Source: a virus
Virus record (IMG/VR): IMGVR_UViG_3300030419_006693
Location: 1-45,868 of that record
Strand: one strand, 5' to 3'
Length of the DNA stretch: 45,868 nt
Position numbers and translations under genes: made by a program. Position 1 is the first letter of the stretch. Each line of letters opens with the position of its first letter. A model generated the notes under the pieces. It was not told the DNA's origin. It saw nothing but the letters and a program-made list of their open reading frames with translations, and ran no database searches. Shown here piece by piece: positions 17,438-27,900 of the stretch.

Positions 17438-18937
17438 ATGGCAGACGTAAACATAGTAAAATTAAAAGTAAGGCGCGGGACTAACGAGCAGCGTAGATCT
17501 ATTATATTAGATCAGGGTGAGATAGGCTATACTCTTGATACTAGAAGATTATATGTAGGTGACGGTGCCTCGGTAGGAGGACGAGCAGTGAGTAATTTAA
17601 ACTACGGGCCGTTTACTTTAGATTCTAGCTTAGGTAGTATAGATGGTTTAGAAGTCGGCGACATTGGTTATGCTAATAATAAATTATACATACTATCTGG
17701 TGATAATGGTAATTACAACGAGACGCTGTCGGGGTTTGCATATATCGGACCGGTTCCAGGTGCAACATTAGATTTTGGAGCCAATAATACTATAATAATA
17801 GCTAAAAGCTCAGTTAATACTAGTGAATTTGCTAACGAAATATTCGGCGATGGTATTATTAAAGTTGGTGAGGGATTTGCAGTAAATTATAGTACTGTAT
17901 TTATGGAAAATTCTGCTAACTTTATTAGTATTAAGCAAAATTCCATAGGTGCAAGAGAAATATCTAACACAGCTTTAGGTGCTGGTATTTCGGGTGGTAA
18001 TGGCTTCGTCGTTAGGGTTAATGCCGATCCAACGCAATTCGAATTTGACGTTAATGACCGCCTCTATTTAGCTAATCTCGGAACACATACTACAAAATAC
18101 TCTAGCTTTGATCCATATTCTATCGGACCAGGCTTAGTGTTAAATGAAAACACTCAACAGCTAGAAGCATTATTTAAAGGTGTTGATAGCTCTTTAACTA
18201 GATCTAGCAGCGGTGTTGTTGGTATTGCAAACGGCTTTTCTACTAACGTATCTGATACCTCAGGAGTTGAATTTCCATTCTTAAATGTTTCTAATGGTAT
18301 TATAAATGGAATGGCAAGTTCTATTTATGATGTTGTAACAGCTACTGGATTATCAGGCGCTAATTCAGGAAATGATGTTCCGGTTGGAACGATCCTACCA
18401 CATGCACGAGCCTTTACGGTTATTCCAGATGGTTACTTACTCTGTGATGGTAATATATACTCTTCTACTGTAGATTCAGATTATAGAGAACTATACGACG
18501 TCATTGGTAACAGATATGACACAACTAACGGTCTACCATCGCCCGGTGGTAACTTCTTTAGAGTACCGGCTTTAACCGGTGGTAATGTGTTGTTATATGG
18601 TTCAGATGCTGGCGCGCCTGATTCCACAACATATTATATTAGTGGTGACACATTAGACGATGGCACTGCCTCGCTAAGTGCACAAGGATTTAACTTTATT
18701 ATTAGATATTCTTCACAGGAGGGTAACAATGAACTATTTAACGGAGCTCCAAACCAGGTATCTAGAGGATACCAAGGTATGTACAATCAAAAAGTATATG
18801 AGGCTTTAGATTGTCAAGGGGCTACCACGAGACTAAGCTCAGCAGGATTTATAAGATTTGCATTATCCGGTAGTGGTAGAAGACCTGGATGTACAGAACC
18901 TTTTGATAGATTTGCAATTCCTGTATTTAACTGGTAA
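17438..18937 (+). CDS. Tail fibre with Mtd_N-like N-terminus and tail-collar domain (paralog 1)
   Basis: The product is a 499-residue fibre. Residues 6-50 (LKVRRGTNEQRRSIILDQGE, then IGYTLDTRRLYVGDG) match the N-terminal attachment domain seen in major-tropism-determinant and many other phage fibre proteins. A tail-collar domain starts near residue 312: VPVGTILPHA, IPDGYLLCDGNIYSSTVDSD, YRELYDVIGNRYDTTNGLPS, FRVPALTGG. It ends with a short Gly/Ser-rich tip (FALSGSGRRPGC). The collar domain is the module of T4 gp12-type short tail fibres, which bind the cell surface irreversibly. The next gene has the same plan with a different tip, so the two are duplicated, diverged receptor-binding fibres. 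Confidence 0.88.
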   Translation: MADVNIVKLKVRRGTNEQRRSIILDQGEIGYTLDTRRLYVGDGASVGGRAVSNLNYGPFTLDSSLGSIDGLEVGDIGYANNKLYILSGDNGNYNETLSGFAYIGPVPGATLDFGANNTIIIAKSSVNTSEFANEIFGDGIIKVGEGFAVNYSTVFMENSANFISIKQNSIGAREISNTALGAGISGGNGFVVRVNADPTQFEFDVNDRLYLANLGTHTTKYSSFDPYSIGPGLVLNENTQQLEALFKGVDSSLTRSSSGVVGIANGFSTNVSDTSGVEFPFLNVSNGIINGMASSIYDVVTATGLSGANSGNDVPVGTILPHARAFTVIPDGYLLCDGNIYSSTVDSDYRELYDVIGNRYDTTNGLPSPGGNFFRVPALTGGNVLLYGSDAGAPDSTTYYISGDTLDDGTASLSAQGFNFIIRYSSQEGNNELFNGAPNQVSRGYQGMYNQKVYEALDCQGATTRLSSAGFIRFALSGSGRRPGCTEPFDRFAIPVFNW

Positions 18938-18944
18938 ATAAATA
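18937..18944 (+). promoter_or_regulatory. T4-type late promoter AATAAATA
   Basis: It overlaps the last base of the preceding stop codon and ends 9 nt before the ATG at 18954, slightly further away than at the other late genes. Confidence 0.6.
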
Positions 18945-18953
18945 TATAAGACG

Positions 18954-20582
18954 ATGGGTATCGAAATTTTAGAAAACACACTATTAAAGCTCCTAGTAAG
19001 GAGAGGGACCGACTATGATAGGCAGCAAATTACTTTAGATAGTGGTGAGCTTGGTTATACAACTGACACAAAAAGATTGTGGATTGGTGACGGTACAACA
19101 GTAGGTGGTACTTTAGTAGGTAACAAATATAAAGGTAAAGCTGCAAACTTAACGACATTGGCACCGGTTGAAATTGGTGACTTTGCATATGATACAGACA
19201 ACTATGCTTTCTATATATGTCAATCTGGAGTTGGAAATCTACAGGAAGACTGGTGCGAAGTTGCAACTAATAATGCTGCTGGTAATGAAACTATAACTGT
19301 TGATTTAACTGCTGGAGTTGCCGTTGGTACAATATCTGCAGGTAATGTTGCTGAAGATCTATTAGGCACAGGATTAACTCTAGATAATACAAATCGGATT
19401 ACTCTTAGTAGCAGCATTGTAACTGATACTATTATACAAGCATCAACAGATGCAGCTGATTATTTTACTCTACCCTCTAAGCTAAAAATTAATGCAATTG
19501 ATTATACATTCCCCGGTGGCGCACCTGAAAAAAATCAATTTTTAGAGTCTAATGCTGCTGGTGTTCTCAAGTGGGGTAATCCTAATATTATAACATCTGG
19601 AGTAGCACCAACTACAGCAGCTTTAATACCTGTTGGTACAATTGTACCGTATGTATCTACTGCTGGTAATGTGCATTTTCCAAATGGGTGGCTACCTTGT
19701 GATGGTAGAGAAGTATTAAAAGCAGATTACCCTGAATTGTCAGCAATTATTGATACACAGTATGGTGGTACAATTTCTAGCTTTAAAGTGCCTGACTTTA
19801 CTAGTAAAGCGTTGTATGGATCAGATGATCCGTTTAATAGTACACTGTATCAAGTTACTACAAGTAATGATACTACTACAAATTCTCTACTTTCTGCTAC
19901 TGGTTCGTTATTTATAATTAAAGCAGTGGGTGGTGTAACTAGTCCAACATTTACTATTAGTAAAAACTTATCAGCGCGTATAAATGCTGATGATATAACT
20001 GGAGTATCATTTAACCCTTTAAGCGGTGATCTTAAGATTGAACGGCCCACACCGGGTATGTGTGTACTCACAACACCTGGTACGTTTTCCAATGGTTTCC
20101 AAATGCCCGGGGGAATTGAATTTGTAAAATTTTATGTCACAGGATCTGGAGCCACCGGTGGTAATAAACCTGGAGGTGCTGCTTCTACAGTAACAGGTTA
20201 TATATCAGCGCCGGCTGGTACAACATTTACTGTCACCGTAGGTACTAATCCAACAGGTAACAACGCTAATGGTAATCAAAGTCTAATAAGTAAAGACGGA
20301 AGTAATCTAGCTGTTTCTGATGGCGGTCGGACTTCAACAGGAACCACACCGCTACACGGTGAAGGGACTGTTAATACAGGGAGCCAATATGTTACAACAG
20401 GTCATGTAATTACCGGTGGATATGGTGGTACTATTAACGTCGGTGAATGTCTTTATAGTGATGGAGCTGCTTCTTATTGGGGGGCTTCACCGGCTCCTGG
20501 CGCTGGTGGTGGTGGACAAAATGGATGTGGTCCGCCAACATACTGCGTAGGACCGGGTATGGTTAAGTTTGAGTGGAACTAG
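18954..20582 (+). CDS. Tail fibre with Mtd_N-like N-terminus, tail-collar domain and Gly-rich tip (paralog 2)
   Basis: This 542-residue paralog of the preceding fibre has the same N-terminal motif (LLVRRGTDYDRQQITLDSGE, then LGYTTDTKRLWIGDG) and a collar domain near residues 223-290 (IPVGTIVPYV, FPNGWLPCDGREVLKADYPE, FKVPDFTSKALYGSD). Its C-terminal ~160 residues are different. They form a glycine-rich domain (VKFYVTGSGATGGNKPGGAA, then APAGTTFTVTVGTN and PAPGAGGGGQNGCGPP), similar in style to the Gly-rich adhesin tips of phage fibres, which determine host range. The diverged tip beside a conserved shaft suggests that the two fibres bind different receptors. It has its own late-type promoter. 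Confidence 0.88.
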   Translation: MGIEILENTLLKLLVRRGTDYDRQQITLDSGELGYTTDTKRLWIGDGTTVGGTLVGNKYKGKAANLTTLAPVEIGDFAYDTDNYAFYICQSGVGNLQEDWCEVATNNAAGNETITVDLTAGVAVGTISAGNVAEDLLGTGLTLDNTNRITLSSSIVTDTIIQASTDAADYFTLPSKLKINAIDYTFPGGAPEKNQFLESNAAGVLKWGNPNIITSGVAPTTAALIPVGTIVPYVSTAGNVHFPNGWLPCDGREVLKADYPELSAIIDTQYGGTISSFKVPDFTSKALYGSDDPFNSTLYQVTTSNDTTTNSLLSATGSLFIIKAVGGVTSPTFTISKNLSARINADDITGVSFNPLSGDLKIERPTPGMCVLTTPGTFSNGFQMPGGIEFVKFYVTGSGATGGNKPGGAASTVTGYISAPAGTTFTVTVGTNPTGNNANGNQSLISKDGSNLAVSDGGRTSTGTTPLHGEGTVNTGSQYVTTGHVITGGYGGTINVGECLYSDGAASYWGASPAPGAGGGGQNGCGPPTYCVGPGMVKFEWN

Positions 20583-20602
20583 TTGATATAGTACTTTATA
20601 TA

Positions 20603-20610
20603 CATAAATG
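20603..20610 (+). promoter_or_regulatory. Weak late promoter-like motif CATAAATG
   Basis: This is a degenerate match (two mismatches, at the first and last positions), placed 5 nt before the ATG at 20616 in line with the spacing rule of other late genes. Confidence 0.35.
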
Positions 20611-20615
20611 TGTAT

Positions 20616-20783
20616 ATGGCTGATGAAGTAATCGTAGAAGGACTAGACTACCAAGATTTTGTAGTTCTTAAGGAAATTTTAAAATCTCACACGTCTTTTA
20701 AAGTAGATCAAACTGCTGAAATTGAACAAACAAAAATTCTTTTAGATAAGATTGAGGAAATAATACAGGTATTTGAAGAATAA
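20616..20783 (+). CDS. Tiny hypothetical protein (55 aa)
   Basis: This short gene encodes an acidic, probably helical protein of 55 residues. It starts MADEVIVEGLDYQDFVVLKE and ends KIEEIIQVFEE. Isoleucine and leucine recur every three to four residues over the last 25 (IEQTKILLDKIEEIIQVF), which suggests a short coiled coil. A late-like motif lies 5 nt upstream, and a late motif for the next gene overlaps its stop codon. It sits between a fibre gene and another small gene in the virion block, so a fibre chaperone or small structural adaptor is possible. I do not recognise the family. Confidence 0.65.
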   Translation: MADEVIVEGLDYQDFVVLKEILKSHTSFKVDQTAEIEQTKILLDKIEEIIQVFEE

Positions 20784-20786
20784 ATA
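20779..20786 (+). promoter_or_regulatory. T4-type late promoter AATAAATA
   Basis: It overlaps the stop of the 55-aa gene and ends 5 nt before the ATG at 20792. Confidence 0.6.
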
Positions 20787-20791
20787 CTTGT

Positions 20792-21004
20792 ATGAAGGCA
20801 AGTTATCAGAGAGGCAGCTCACTGTGCGAAGAATTCTCTGATTTTGTCTTATATGATGAGTCGTTTGATAGTATCCTTGTTAACGTACACGAAGACTACT
20901 TCGGGATCTTGTTTAGGGAATTAGGAAAACTTGGATATATGTTAGTTTTTAGGACTAGGTTGAACGCAACTAATTCTTTGACCTGTACTTTTATAAGAGG
21001 TTGA
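20792..21004 (+). CDS. Small hypothetical protein (70 aa)
   Basis: This is a 70-residue protein beginning MKASYQRGSSLCEEFSDFVL and ending with NSLTCTFIRG. It contains two Cys and an alternating hydrophobic pattern (ILVNVHEDYFGILF) that suggests a small alpha/beta fold. No family is recognised. Support for it being real is the late promoter motif 5 nt before the ATG and the tight fit between neighbours, with no other gene candidate in this stretch. A second late motif follows for the next gene. Confidence 0.6.
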   Translation: MKASYQRGSSLCEEFSDFVLYDESFDSILVNVHEDYFGILFRELGKLGYMLVFRTRLNATNSLTCTFIRG

Positions 21005-21007
21005 GTA

Positions 21008-21021
21008 ATTAAATATAAATA
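21008..21021 (+). promoter_or_regulatory. Overlapping late promoter motifs ATTAAATA and TATAAATA
   Basis: Two late-type octamers overlap here: ATTAAATA at 21008-21015 (7 nt before the ATG at 21023) and an exact TATAAATA at 21014-21021 (1 nt before it). Only the first keeps the spacing seen elsewhere. The exact one would start transcripts inside the coding region. Confidence 0.6.
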
Positions 21022-21022
21022 C

Positions 21023-21937
21023 ATGGCTTTTCCAAGCGACATTACTTTGCCGGATGATGCAAGATATTATTCTTTTATAGAGACCAAAAGGAAATATAAT
21101 TCAAATTATGATATTATATGGTCTTTTCAATACAAGCTTCCGGATATAACTAGTACAAGTAGTGAGGCACTTAATATCGAGCAGCCTGATAATTATCAAT
21201 TAGGATTTTCAACCTTTTTAACATCTCTCTCCTCACCAATTTCTGCGCTGCCAGGTCAATATTTGGGCGATTCGGATTCAGCATGGATATTATCAGGTGG
21301 TAAGCTTACTACAGAAGCAGATGTATCACTTATTACAGAGGATGATGAATATATTGAAGTTGAAACACGAGACTTAAGTGGTACTTTAATTAAAATAGCA
21401 TTTGATACAACAGGTTATTATGGTGTAAGTGGTCGTGATAGTAGAACTGGTGCTGAGGTGTTTGATAGAAAAAGAGAATCTCTTATCTTAAGGGACTTCA
21501 ACAATAACGTTGTATACAACGAGCATCTCTCTTCTATATCTACATCATTTAGCACTCTCTCAACAGACACATTTAGAACCTTGAGATTTAGATATGTTAA
21601 TCTAGGTCAAAAGTTATTTATTGATTATCATGATTCTGACACTACTACATACACTACACTCACAACTATTGACTTAGGATTTAGATTGGAGAACTATAGT
21701 AATCTAGATGACATCTACTGTGGTTTTTCTTTCTGCACTCCTATATCAACAGTATCAAAAGACCTAAGTGCCAAGGAATTCTTTTTAAGGAACTTTCATA
21801 CTGAGGGGTATGAGGGTTATTCGGTATTAACGGAAACGGTTACTAGTGCGCCAATTTCGGCATTCTCTAATCAAACAGTTTCTACTATTAGTAACATAAC
21901 CGCTAGACCTATACAATCTGGCTATTGCTGTGCATAA
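21023..21937 (+). CDS. Probable lectin-like (ConA-fold) virion protein
   Basis: This 304-residue protein has strand patterns of an L-type/concanavalin-like sandwich: YQLGFSTFLTSL, LIKIAFDTTGYYG, RTLRFRYVNLGQKLFIDYHD, and DDIYCGFSFCTP followed by KEFFLRNFHTEG. The last segment resembles the closing strands of legume-lectin-like domains (hydrophobic 'GFS..T....hhh..F'). No catalytic motif is visible. Sugar binding is inferred. The C-terminus (ARPIQSGYCCA) ends in a Cys pair, a feature shared with the Cys-pair-rich giant protein encoded 2 nt downstream, so the two may be joined or assembled together. Its start overlaps two late promoter motifs. Confidence 0.7.
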   Translation: MAFPSDITLPDDARYYSFIETKRKYNSNYDIIWSFQYKLPDITSTSSEALNIEQPDNYQLGFSTFLTSLSSPISALPGQYLGDSDSAWILSGGKLTTEADVSLITEDDEYIEVETRDLSGTLIKIAFDTTGYYGVSGRDSRTGAEVFDRKRESLILRDFNNNVVYNEHLSSISTSFSTLSTDTFRTLRFRYVNLGQKLFIDYHDSDTTTYTTLTTIDLGFRLENYSNLDDIYCGFSFCTPISTVSKDLSAKEFFLRNFHTEGYEGYSVLTETVTSAPISAFSNQTVSTISNITARPIQSGYCCA

Positions 21938-21939
21938 AA

Positions 21940-24900
21940 ATGGCTGAAGAATCATCAGGACAATCTTGTGGGAGCGGTTTCACGGTAAAGACGAGAAAAG
22001 AATGCCCTAACAAGATAATCATTACAGAAGTTAGTGGTAATGGCCCTCTGTATAAAGTATATAACCACGACGGGGACCTGATAGATACATTTGTTTATCA
22101 CGAAGGAAAAGACCACCCTCATGAATGGGAAGAGAAATCTTACACTGTTGACCCTATAGAAACTGATAAAGGGGGACTTTTATATATTCTTATCGAAAGC
22201 TGTGGTTGTTGTGAAGAACGAACTGAACTATGTCCCCTTACGTCGTCTTCAACGTCTTCTACAACGTCATCAACGACATCGACATCTACCTCACCTAAGC
22301 CTGGTGTTCCATCATCTACTACCTCAACGACAACACCCACATCTACCACATCTACCACACCATGTTGTAAGCCGAAAGGTCCGTGGTACTGGAAAAATAA
22401 TACTGTTGTTGATTCTAGTGGTTATTCTGGTGCATGGGGTTCAACAGGGCCTGCTGGTGAACCAGGAAGCGCTATTGTTGATTATGATTCTGCAAGTGGG
22501 GAATTGCATGCCATGGCAGGTACATGGGATGTGGATCCCACGTGGGAATCTGCAGGTGATACGAATACGAGATTAGTTATTACAGCTGACGATGAAGAGG
22601 TAATTTATTATCCGGGTAATTCACCGATGGGTGGTATTACTGTTCAAGCCGGGTCACAGTGGTCTGCACGGTTCGAGCATTTAATAGTACATAATAATAA
22701 GCCTGAACCTCCAAAGCCACCTCCAAAGCCGAAGCCACCTACAACACCTCCTTATATAGTTGATACTGTACAGCAGCAAAAAGATATTGAGGATGGAGCT
22801 GCAGCAGCTCTAGCTGAAATATTAAGATTGAGAAGGGAGGCAGAAGAAGCTGCTGCGGAAGAAGAAAGAATTCGTCAGCAATACCTTTACGATCAAGAAC
22901 AACAACGGAAACTTGAGGCTGCGGCAGAAGCAGCGAGGATTGCCGCTGAAGAAGAGGCTCGTAGAGTTCAACAGCAAATACAACAAGAATACGAGAGATT
23001 AAGACGTGAAGAGCTCGAGCGACAATATGCTGCTGATCAACTCGAAATAGAAGGGCTAAGGCGGGCAGAAGAAAGAGCTCGATTAGAGCAAGAAAGATTA
23101 CAGCAAAAATATAGTGCTGAACTAGACGCTTTAGAACGAAAAAAACAAGAAGCAGCAGAAGCAGCAGAAAGATTATCAAAAGCAGAAGAAGAAAGATTAC
23201 AAAGTCTTGTTAATTATTATAATCAGCAAAAGCTTTACGAATTAGCTGAAAAAGCTTCGGAGTGGCTGGTAAAAATTGAAAACTCACAAATAAAAGACCC
23301 TGGGATTGAGGGGGTCATTCCAACTGACGATCCTCCAACTGCTACAATACAAGAGTATTTATATACCGGTGGTGGGCAATATGTTTCTCGTGAAACAGGT
23401 CAAGAATATGTCGGATACTATCATATACATCCAGATAAAGGGCCAATGGAAGGTCCCCGGCATGTTCAAACCCAACATGGGTATTTAGATATTGCACCAA
23501 GCGGGGGAGGAACAGAAGTAGCTGCAACTACGCTATATCCACGCGCGCCATCTCTTGTTACGACGCCGCGGTTGGGTGTCATGATTCCAGATACAACAGC
23601 TCCAGGAATTCCAGATACAACAGCTCCTGGTACCACACCTGCTTATGATGATCCTTTTAGTGGTGGGGTAATGCCTACCACACTTGCAGCCACTACTACA
23701 CCAAAACCAACAACACCGCCGCCGGGTGTTACTACTACTGCTTATCCCCCTGCGCCGGCTGTTACAACTACACCAGCGCCTATTACTACACCAGTACCTA
23801 TTACTACACCGGCTCCTGCTACAACTACACAGGCACCTATTACTACACCGGCTCCGACACCAGCGCCTACTACACCATTAATAGTAATAAATACTGTAAC
23901 TGACGGGACTACAGGTCCTCCGATGACTACACGCGCTGTAACTACAACAGTCAGGCAACGATTTGCTACTACACCCACACCCGACAGTACAGTAACACGA
24001 GAAATAAACACATTACTTGTATCAATCTTACCAGATATTAATAATATGGTAAACGTCTCCGGGGTTAGTGAAATAGGGCCAACATATCCAACCACAGGGT
24101 ATAAGAAAGCTGTAACGTTAGTTTCACCTACTCACTTTGTAATGTCAAAACACTGGGATTTACGTATGCCAGGTGATACTGTTAACTTTATTGACAATAG
24201 CGGAAAGCGAATTACACGCACTATTGTTGCAGTCAAACCGTTACAAGGTCCAGATATTAGCGTTGGTATTTTAAACGCACCGGTAGAAAATACTGATATC
24301 TATCCTGTACCACAACCACGGCCGACAGGTGGATACGATGAAGAGTTAAAAGGCGCGTATGCTGTTGTAATTGATCAAGAGAGAAAGAGACTTCCGAGAG
24401 TATTAAGCTTTTACCCTACAAACCGGGTGGGACGAGCAGGGGAAAAGGCGTTCTTATATACCTCTATTCCGGATGAATATGCGAACCGGTACGACGGTAA
24501 TTTAAAGGAAGTATTAGGAAAGGGTGATAGTAGCGGGCCAGCATTTATTTATACTAAAAATACACCTATTTTAATTGAAACACATACCTCAAACCTTGAT
24601 GGTCCATTTTACGGTAATTCCCAGACACAGAGTAAGATCAATGAGGCCATGGAAAGCCTTAGCCTACAGACAGGTAGTGAAGTGTATCAACTGCGCACAG
24701 TTGATATCGCAACTGCAATTACATCTGACACGGGTACTGTTTATAATACTCCGGCTCCTGCTAATACTCCGGCTCCTGCTAATACTCCGGCTCCTGCTAA
24801 TACTCCGAGCCCTACAATTACAACTGACACAACTTCAAACGATGACTTTATGTCGTCGTATGCTGCTTATAATATATTACCTCGAACTTCTCCTGTTGGA

Positions 24901-27900
24901 AACAGTATATGGAATAATAAACAAAACACAATTAGGCCTTCTAATATATCAATTCAAACACTTGCACCTGATACAGATAATGAACCTCCGGTGTTTATGG
25001 TAACAAGCCATACCGGTAATAAAAAAGGCCGACGTCTACCAAACGGAGATATAGTTGGACCAGAACCAGGTCTTACAGCCTTTATTACACCTATAGCGTT
25101 AGCAGGGGTTAGAGGGGAACAAGGAAACGCGGGTGCTGCTGGTGCTGCTGGTGCTGCAAGAGCAAGAAAAAATAGGAGACAGCCGCCTCCTCTAGAGGTA
25201 ACCCAGAGTGAAACAGTACTATCAATACCAGGTACAAGATGGATCGGCGACGGGGAACCACCGGAAATCCCTGTAATTGTCACACGGGAAAGGGGTACGG
25301 GTGTCATCGTTAACATCGAGAGCGTGTTACCAAATGTACCTGTCACCCTAGAGTTCACACCCGGTCAAGCAGCGCGAGGTGTAGAAGGGGAACCCGGCTT
25401 CCGACCGGGAAGAGAGGCGAGAATTGCGTTTCCGAACAACGATGATTTGAGTGGTGGAACGTTGGGGTCCTTTGTGCTTGGTGACGGTGGAGAGGGGAAC
25501 TCTATCCCGCAGGTAAACGGCAATCCAGGTGGAGGTGACGATGCTGGTGGAGGTGACGATGCTGGCGGAGGTGACGATGCTGGTGGAGATGATGTAGTAA
25601 GTCAACCAGATCCATTACAAGGATTTCCTGGTAATATTGAAGATACGAACGAAGAGTTACAAAATATTTTATCTAAGTATAATCAATGCATTAAAGATGC
25701 AAACGGTGATGCAGAAAAAATAAAAGAGTGTATAAAAAAATATTACGAAGAGGTAGACGAAGCTACAGAGAGAAAGAATAACATATATGAAGATTTGAAT
25801 CTTATCGTAGACGGACAAGCTGAGCCGGTTAATGGTTTAGTGGTTTTCCATAACGGTAAGTGTTATAAAATCGTTGATGCAGACCTAGTAAAAAATGGGC
25901 GCCCGGGTGGTTCAGTAACGGATCAAGACCCGATGTGTATAGAACCACCGGGACCGGGATGGAAAGAGTGTGAGTGCTGTCCTCCAGATGTAACAACGCC
26001 AAAGGTTACAACATCTACGTCGACAACACCAAAAGTCACAACATCTACTACATCTACATCGACAACGCCACCAGGTGTTACAACATCTACAACAACATCG
26101 ACTACGCCTAAGGTTACCACGTCTACAACGTCGACCACATGTCCTCCTTGCTGCCCACCAAAAGGTAGATGGTATTGGGAAGGTGACAACCCAACAGAAG
26201 ATCAAACTTTAGATGATACGTATTATAATATATATGTAGAGCTCGCAACAAACCCAGGTAAGAGTGATAACAAATTTGTTCAGGGTATTGATGCAACCCA
26301 AGCTGATAAGAGACTTGGAAGAGCTGGTAATCCAGATACATTTAAAGCTACCCCACAAGCGGGCTTAATACTAAAAGATGAGCCTGAAAGTAGTAATCCT
26401 GAATTTGAACAATGTTTAGATGCTGGGGCTGCGCGAAGACGAGTGGAAGCTAGGATTTCTGAATTAGATGCTCGTATTGCCCAGTTAGAAAATCAACTGC
26501 AAGAGCTCAATCGGAGCGCGGAAGGCAGTGGAAGGGTGCAGGAGTTAATTGATAATGCCAATGCAACTCTTGCATCTGGTATTAATATCGATGGTTCAGA
26601 TCTTACTGAAAGTGATATTGATCGTATACAAAACGATATTGCTGGGTGGAACCAAGCAATTGCTGATTTCAACGCAGTGAGGGAAGCAACCCAGGGAACG
26701 TTACAAGCAGCTCAAGAATTAAAACAAACGCTAGAAGGGCAGCCACTACCGGGAGAGCCAGGTAGTGGATACGGTCTATGCTTTAAGCTCATGTCTACTG
26801 CTGGTGATAGTGGATTTGCCATAGAGATATCCCCTGCTAGCTCAGTCCAACAGGCTTGGCTAGCCGATCCAGATTCTAATGGTGGTACAAAAAAGATACC
26901 GATAGGGTATGAAGGTAATGGATGGAAATATTGTGAATGTTGCCCGGAAACAACCGGCACGTCGTCAACGTCAACATCCACATCCACGTCAACATCCACA
27001 TCGACAACACCAAAAGTCACAACATCTACTACATCTACAACACCGTGTTGCATTCCGGAATGTTCGCCACCAGCAGATAGATTAGGAATGTGGTTTTGGG
27101 ATGATGCTCAAAACAATTATTTAGTACCATATAATGGAGTCGCTAAAAAAGGCGGTGTGTTTTGGGAAGGACCGGAATTTCAAGGAACTCCACAAGAAAA
27201 AGAAATTGCTTCTGCAATGTTGAATAATAATTTACCGGAAGCAACTAGATTATTTAACAAAATCCCGGCAAAGCAAAGACCGGAGTTAAGAGGAAGATTA
27301 GCAGCATGGGCGGCTCAATATCATAATGAAGATCTAAGGCAGTGTTATAAGATTCATGATGCTGATTGGGTGAATCAAAATAAAGAGGTGCGTCCATCAG
27401 ATGATGTTGGTGCGGTTAACTTAGCGATCAACCCGGAGGCTGATATAGACGGCGATGGTACAGCTGATAAGGGAGAAGGTTGGGAAGAATGTCCGTGCTG
27501 TCCGTGTTGCCCACCGACAGTGTGTGGCCTATGCTGGTTTTATAGAGACGAATTTAACAATATATTTGCGCTACTAGGACAAGGAGAGTTTGTTCCTGGT
27601 TTTGACGGTAAAAAACAAAAAAGACGCGGTGTAATTGAATTGCGAAGAGGGTTTACCGGCGCAGAACTGAAAGCGGCAGAAGACCAAGTAAAGGCTATAG
27701 AAGGTAAGGTAATTTTCCGGCCTCCACCAGGTACTAGATTGACGTATGAGTTTGAAGTTGAGGTTCAGCAACGTAACCGTCAAGCGGATAAATTCGAATT
27801 CGATGTTGAAGAAGGTCTTGTTGTTGAATATTGCTGTACCGACCCTCCACCTGTTATAGATGGATTTGTTGATGAGGAAATTGAAGAAGCGTTCGATGAA

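Noticed and set aside
17438-20582. Diversity-generating retroelement suggested by Mtd_N-like fibre domains
   Set aside because: No reverse transcriptase, no template repeat and no C-type lectin variable region were seen. The Mtd_N-like domain is common in fibres without such a system.
22739-23179. Hydrophobic minus-strand frame suggesting a membrane protein
   Set aside because: It is the reverse complement of the coiled coil (Gln/Glu/Ala codons read as Leu/Phe/Ala) and has no independent support.
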